A stretch of DNA of 64,000 bases from Saksenaea vasiformis B4078 (taxonomy: Eukaryota; Mucoromycota; Mucoromycetes; Mucorales; Saksenaeaceae). Under the pieces are notes generated by a model. It did not search any database, had not been told where the DNA came from, and was given only the letters and a program-made list of their open reading frames with translations. The position numbers and the translations under genes are program-made. This document shows, piece by piece, positions 60,719-64,000 of the stretch; position 1 is the first letter of the stretch; every line of letters starts with the position of its first letter. The DNA is taken from assembly GCA_000697055.1 (NCBI GenBank), contig JNDT01002392.1, forward strand, positions 248,001 to 312,000, in the 5' to 3' direction.

Positions 60719-62047
60719 TTATTCTTGGGAGGTCCATACAAGCGTTGGATCTACACTATATTGTTCTCTCGACAATGGGCTTCCTTGTTGAGGGAAATAG
60801 TCTGGGTTCCTGTGACGCTCGCGTGCATTGCTGATTTGGGCTTGTGATGAACTAGAAGGAGTATAGCTGTGGATAATATTGGATGACGATCGCGACATGG
60901 AGTTTGGCAATGGTCCAGCATGAGCACTGGAAGTTGGCAAACTTGCTACAGACGCCGACATTCTTTCCGCATTAGAGATGCTTGCAAGACCGGTATCGGG
61001 CGGTGTTTTTGGTAAAGACTGTCGTCGATGAGGACTATCGGGTGTACTAGGCGTCGGAGACCATTGGCCGCTGTCTCTGGTATCGCTCGATGGTTTAGGA
61101 GTGGATGAGGACGAAGGTTTGTCATGGTTTCGGCGCTGACTCTTTACCCATTTACTATGGCTAGTCTTCCAATTTTCAACTTCAAGTTCGTAGAATTTGA
61201 GCCCATGCATTAGCCCAAATGGGTTGGTTTGAGGATTCTAAGAATAGTTGATAAGTACTATGTACAAAGATCATCGATTTTTGTTTTTTTTTACCGATTC
61301 ATCAACAACGTGCTCTGACATGGAAACAATACGAGCGACGATCCACTCTCTTTCTCTCATTTGTACAGAAACGTTTGCTGTTGGCTTCAAAAAATAATGG
61401 GGAGCATGTATGTTGAAGGCAGCCCATGGTTTCCCACTAGAATTTCGCGTAGGCAAAAACAAGGCCACGTCGCCCACCTTGAAACTATATCCCTAGCTGT
61501 CAGCATCTGTATTGCCTTATACCCATTAAGATCTAGCTTACTTTCGGAAAGCGATCTTTTCAAATGCTGTCCGTTCAAGTTTGCTGTTTTTTTCTATAGA
61601 TTCGCAATGAATTCTCACGAGTAAAATCATAACCTGTCTTTTACCTTTAAGTTCCTTGTACTCTCTATGCCATCGGCGCGTCAGCTCGTGTGATTCCTTC
61701 ATTTTCTTGCGGATTCGATTCACAAATTTCTTGGCATCAATTCCGTTTGTAGCCTGTACTATTTCATTCCAAGAGGCTGTTTGACCTTCTGCAAGGTTGA
61801 TCTTCTTTGACATGGCGCCAGCTTCTTCTTCATCAACAGGCAGTTGGAGTTGATTAGTCAATTCGTATAAAACGCCTTTACGTAGTTCTTCTAGTTTTTC
61901 TGCCATTTGATTTGACAAAAATTGCCACTCTGCACGCTCTTCGTCGACTTTATCCAACTGTTCCTTTAACTCCGTATACGTCTGTTGAAGTGCGGACAGA
62001 CTCTGTATTACACGTTAATAAGAAGTCCATAGTATGAGCTGTGTCCT

Positions 62048-62082
<35 letters not shown>

Positions 62083-64000
62083 TCTTGGGTCTTGTTTGCC
62101 TGAAGGGTATATGATTCTAGCCATTGTCTGAAGGTATCCAGCATGGCTATTATATCGCGGTTAGGCTCAAATCTGTTCACGGCGCCAGCATATTGTGATA
62201 GCAAGGATGCAACAGATTGCTGAATCATCTCTTGATTCTTCGTAATCTACAACATACATGAGACTTAATCCTGGAAATCGCTTTCTACCTTCTCTAATGC
62301 TTCATGCTTCTCCATCCAGTCGTTTTCTGCTCTTGATACCATGTCTCTTGTCTAAAAGGAAGCGTTTAATATACTGTGGTAGATGCGTGTTATTTTAACA
62401 GACCTGTGAAAGTTTCTGCTTAATTTCAGCACGAGCTTGCTCACTGTTATCCATTTCCTTCGTCATCTGCTCCAACTTCTCTCTCATCTATTTTTTTTTT
62501 GAAAAAGATAGAGATTGATCGGTAAAAGCCGCCGGGAAGATAATATCCATTCTTACCTGACGCTTTTCTTCTGTGGATGTTTCGATGTAAGCAGCAAGTT
62601 CATTACGAACCTGGCGTAGAACACCGTTCAACGTCTCTTTCTCGTGCTCTAAAGCTTCTTTCTCTTGTTTCCATCGATCCTCGAGCATTAACAGCTTTTG
62701 TGTTTCGGTTTCTTGGTTCTGTTGGATATCGCTGTCAAAAGCAGCTCGTATTTGTTTGACCTCCTTGCTGTGCTCCTCCTGGAGTTGTCGAATTTTATCG
62801 TCTTGCTCTTTCCGCAGACTCTCGTTGATACAGCGCTGTTCCTCCAATGCTTTTTCCAGATTATTAAGCTAACCAAAACGGTGGTTAATATAACTGATAA
62901 CAGCTGACATTCACCGTACTTTGTCACGCCAGTCAACTTCCACGTTAGCAACGCGGATTTCCGCTAGGTTGTCCTTGATCTGAGCTTCCTTTAAAAGCTG
63001 TCAATATGTGATACTGGTAAGTCTGAAGAAAGAAAGGAAGAAAAACAACCATCGAAACTTACACTTTTCCGGTTTTCTTCGTAAGTGTGGCGCTCTTCCT
63101 CTAACATTTGCTCCAGCTCATGAATCTGGAATCTCAGATCCTCTTTTTCGTTCTCACTTTGGGAAACCTAGAAAATTATCAGCTGTTGACCTATGATATT
63201 CATTTACATACTTTCTCCTGCTCTTCTGCTAGTTGTCTGCGGAGTATTTCGAGAGACTCACTATGACTTTTGACTTCATCCTTCAACTTGTTGATTTCAT
63301 CTTGCATGTCGCCACGCTCTTTTCCTAAAGTCTGTATCTTTCGTTCCGCTGCACTCAGCTTCAGCTTTATATCATCTGCCTGCTCCGCTCGTTGTTTCAA
63401 ATCATCTCCAACGATGGAATAGGTCGAAGATGCTGTAGAAGCAGTTCGTGGGCTATGCTTCGTCATTTCCCCTGTCTGCGTCATGCTCATGCTGGATTTG
63501 AAGTTTTGCTGAAGTGCTCTTTCCAGCGAGCGTATCCGTGCCTCATATGTCTAATGAGATAGTTAAAAGTCTGTGTCGCAGATAGTAAGAAGTTGCTTAC
63601 CTTTAACTGTTCTTCGGCATCGCCTAATGCTTTTGTTTTTTGCTGCAATTGAAATTCAGATTCTGAGATAGACGCAGTTGAAACATCAGCTGCAGAAATG
63701 AATAGTTGTAAGCAATGTCGATACCAACGCTGTAGCCTATCATAATTTAACTTACGCTGAGCATTCCACGCTGAACTGCTATGCCTGTTCCGGGGTGGCC
63801 TTTCTAGAAAAACTTTAAAAAGATTAGAGTTGTTCGCAAATCTCACACACATACAGGCTCCCTCTAGCGCTTTTAAGAAGTCCAGTTTAAGGCTGTCGAG
63901 CTGGCTATTCATCGTGGTGAGCAGATTAAGAATTCTCTCTCCATGCGTGTCACGACTAATAGCTTTCCGTGATATGGATCTTACAAAAATAAATGAGCCA
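60719..64000 (-). CDS. ATG11: Autophagy scaffold Atg11 (5' end off window)
   Basis: Fourteen exons are visible on minus: 64000-63855 (partial), 63812-63756, 63689-63601, 63550-63212, 63167-63063, 62997-62920, 62868-62557, 62487-62404, 62351-62289, 62246-62082, 62002-61645, 61593-61542, 61484-61295 and 61237-60719. The frame is open to the right edge, so the N-terminal part is missing. A long coiled coil (LEQMLEEERHTYEENRK and similar) is followed by the Atg11 C-terminal domain: FKVGDVALFLPTRNSSGKPW, AAFNIHAPHYF and REWIVARIVSMSEHVVDE. A Ser/Pro-rich tail ends at 60719. Atg11 links cargo receptors to the autophagosome formation site; RB1CC1/FIP200 is the animal relative. Introns are short (42-79 nt). 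The exon 1/2 junction is the least certain. Confidence 0.88.
62050..62079. repeat. 30-T homopolymer in an Atg11 intron
   Basis: An unbroken run of 30 T on plus (A on the coding strand) lies just inside the donor of the intron 62003-62081. It makes this intron longer than most of its neighbours and is a likely length polymorphism or sequencing weak spot. Confidence 0.95.

Overview
This is a stretch of a eukaryotic nuclear genome, almost certainly a fungus. An early-diverging filamentous fungus of the Mucoromycota is the best guess. Reasons: many short GT-AG introns of about 42-96 nt, AT-leaning intergenic DNA, genes on both strands without operons, and fungal families such as a P3A plasma-membrane proton ATPase, an ERG27 sterol 3-ketoreductase, an MNN1-type mannosyltransferase, Atg11, Dsf2-type Sel1 proteins and IML2. 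The phylum call is inference from gene content; no marker gene settles it. All exon boundaries were deduced by hand from splice signals, reading frame and family conservation. The exon sums of the main spliced genes were checked to be multiples of three.

Layout. 1-1655 (minus): 5' part of a MAPK-phosphatase-like rhodanese-domain gene, running off the left edge. 1.8-6 kb: decayed repeats and a transposon relic. 6.0-6.7 kb (minus): coiled-coil protein. 10.4-12.9 kb (plus): IML2/TTC39. 14.8-16.4 kb (plus): SCP-X-type peroxisomal thiolase. 17.2-18.1 kb (plus): DSF2-like Sel1 protein. 18-26 kb: gene-poor, with the second copy of the long repeat and a short dispersed motif. 26.0-27.5 kb (plus): G-protein alpha subunit. 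28.1-29.3 kb (minus): ERG27. 29.5-37.1 kb (minus): two tandem Cdc7/DDK kinase paralogues. 38.8-40.6 kb (plus): MNN1-type alpha-mannosyltransferase. 43.4-44.9 kb (plus): His/Gln-rich protein of unknown function. 46-46.7 kb (minus): mariner/IS630-like relic. 47.2-48.5 kb (plus): NTF2-like protein, tail to tail with a Dsc2/UBAC2-like rhomboid pseudoprotease (48.5-49.7, minus). 49.9-52.8 kb (minus): proton ATPase. 55.2-55.8 kb (plus): RuvC/zinc-ribbon transposon relic. 56.0-58.9 kb (minus): broken Sel1-repeat gene. 60.1-60.6 kb (plus): FMC1. 60.7-64 kb (minus): Atg11, 5' end off the right edge.

The genes are ordinary cell-biology genes (signalling, sterol synthesis, replication control, proton pumping, autophagy, ER quality control, mitochondrial assembly). 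I see no cluster that forms a new multi-gene system. The most unusual points are the tandem DDK catalytic subunits, which share exon structure but have changed splice donors (GC-AG) and one HRD motif, and the G-alpha gene, which has a 6-nt microexon, two in-frame starts and an altered TCAT loop. There is also a set of old dispersed repeats and TnpB/Fanzor-like relics.
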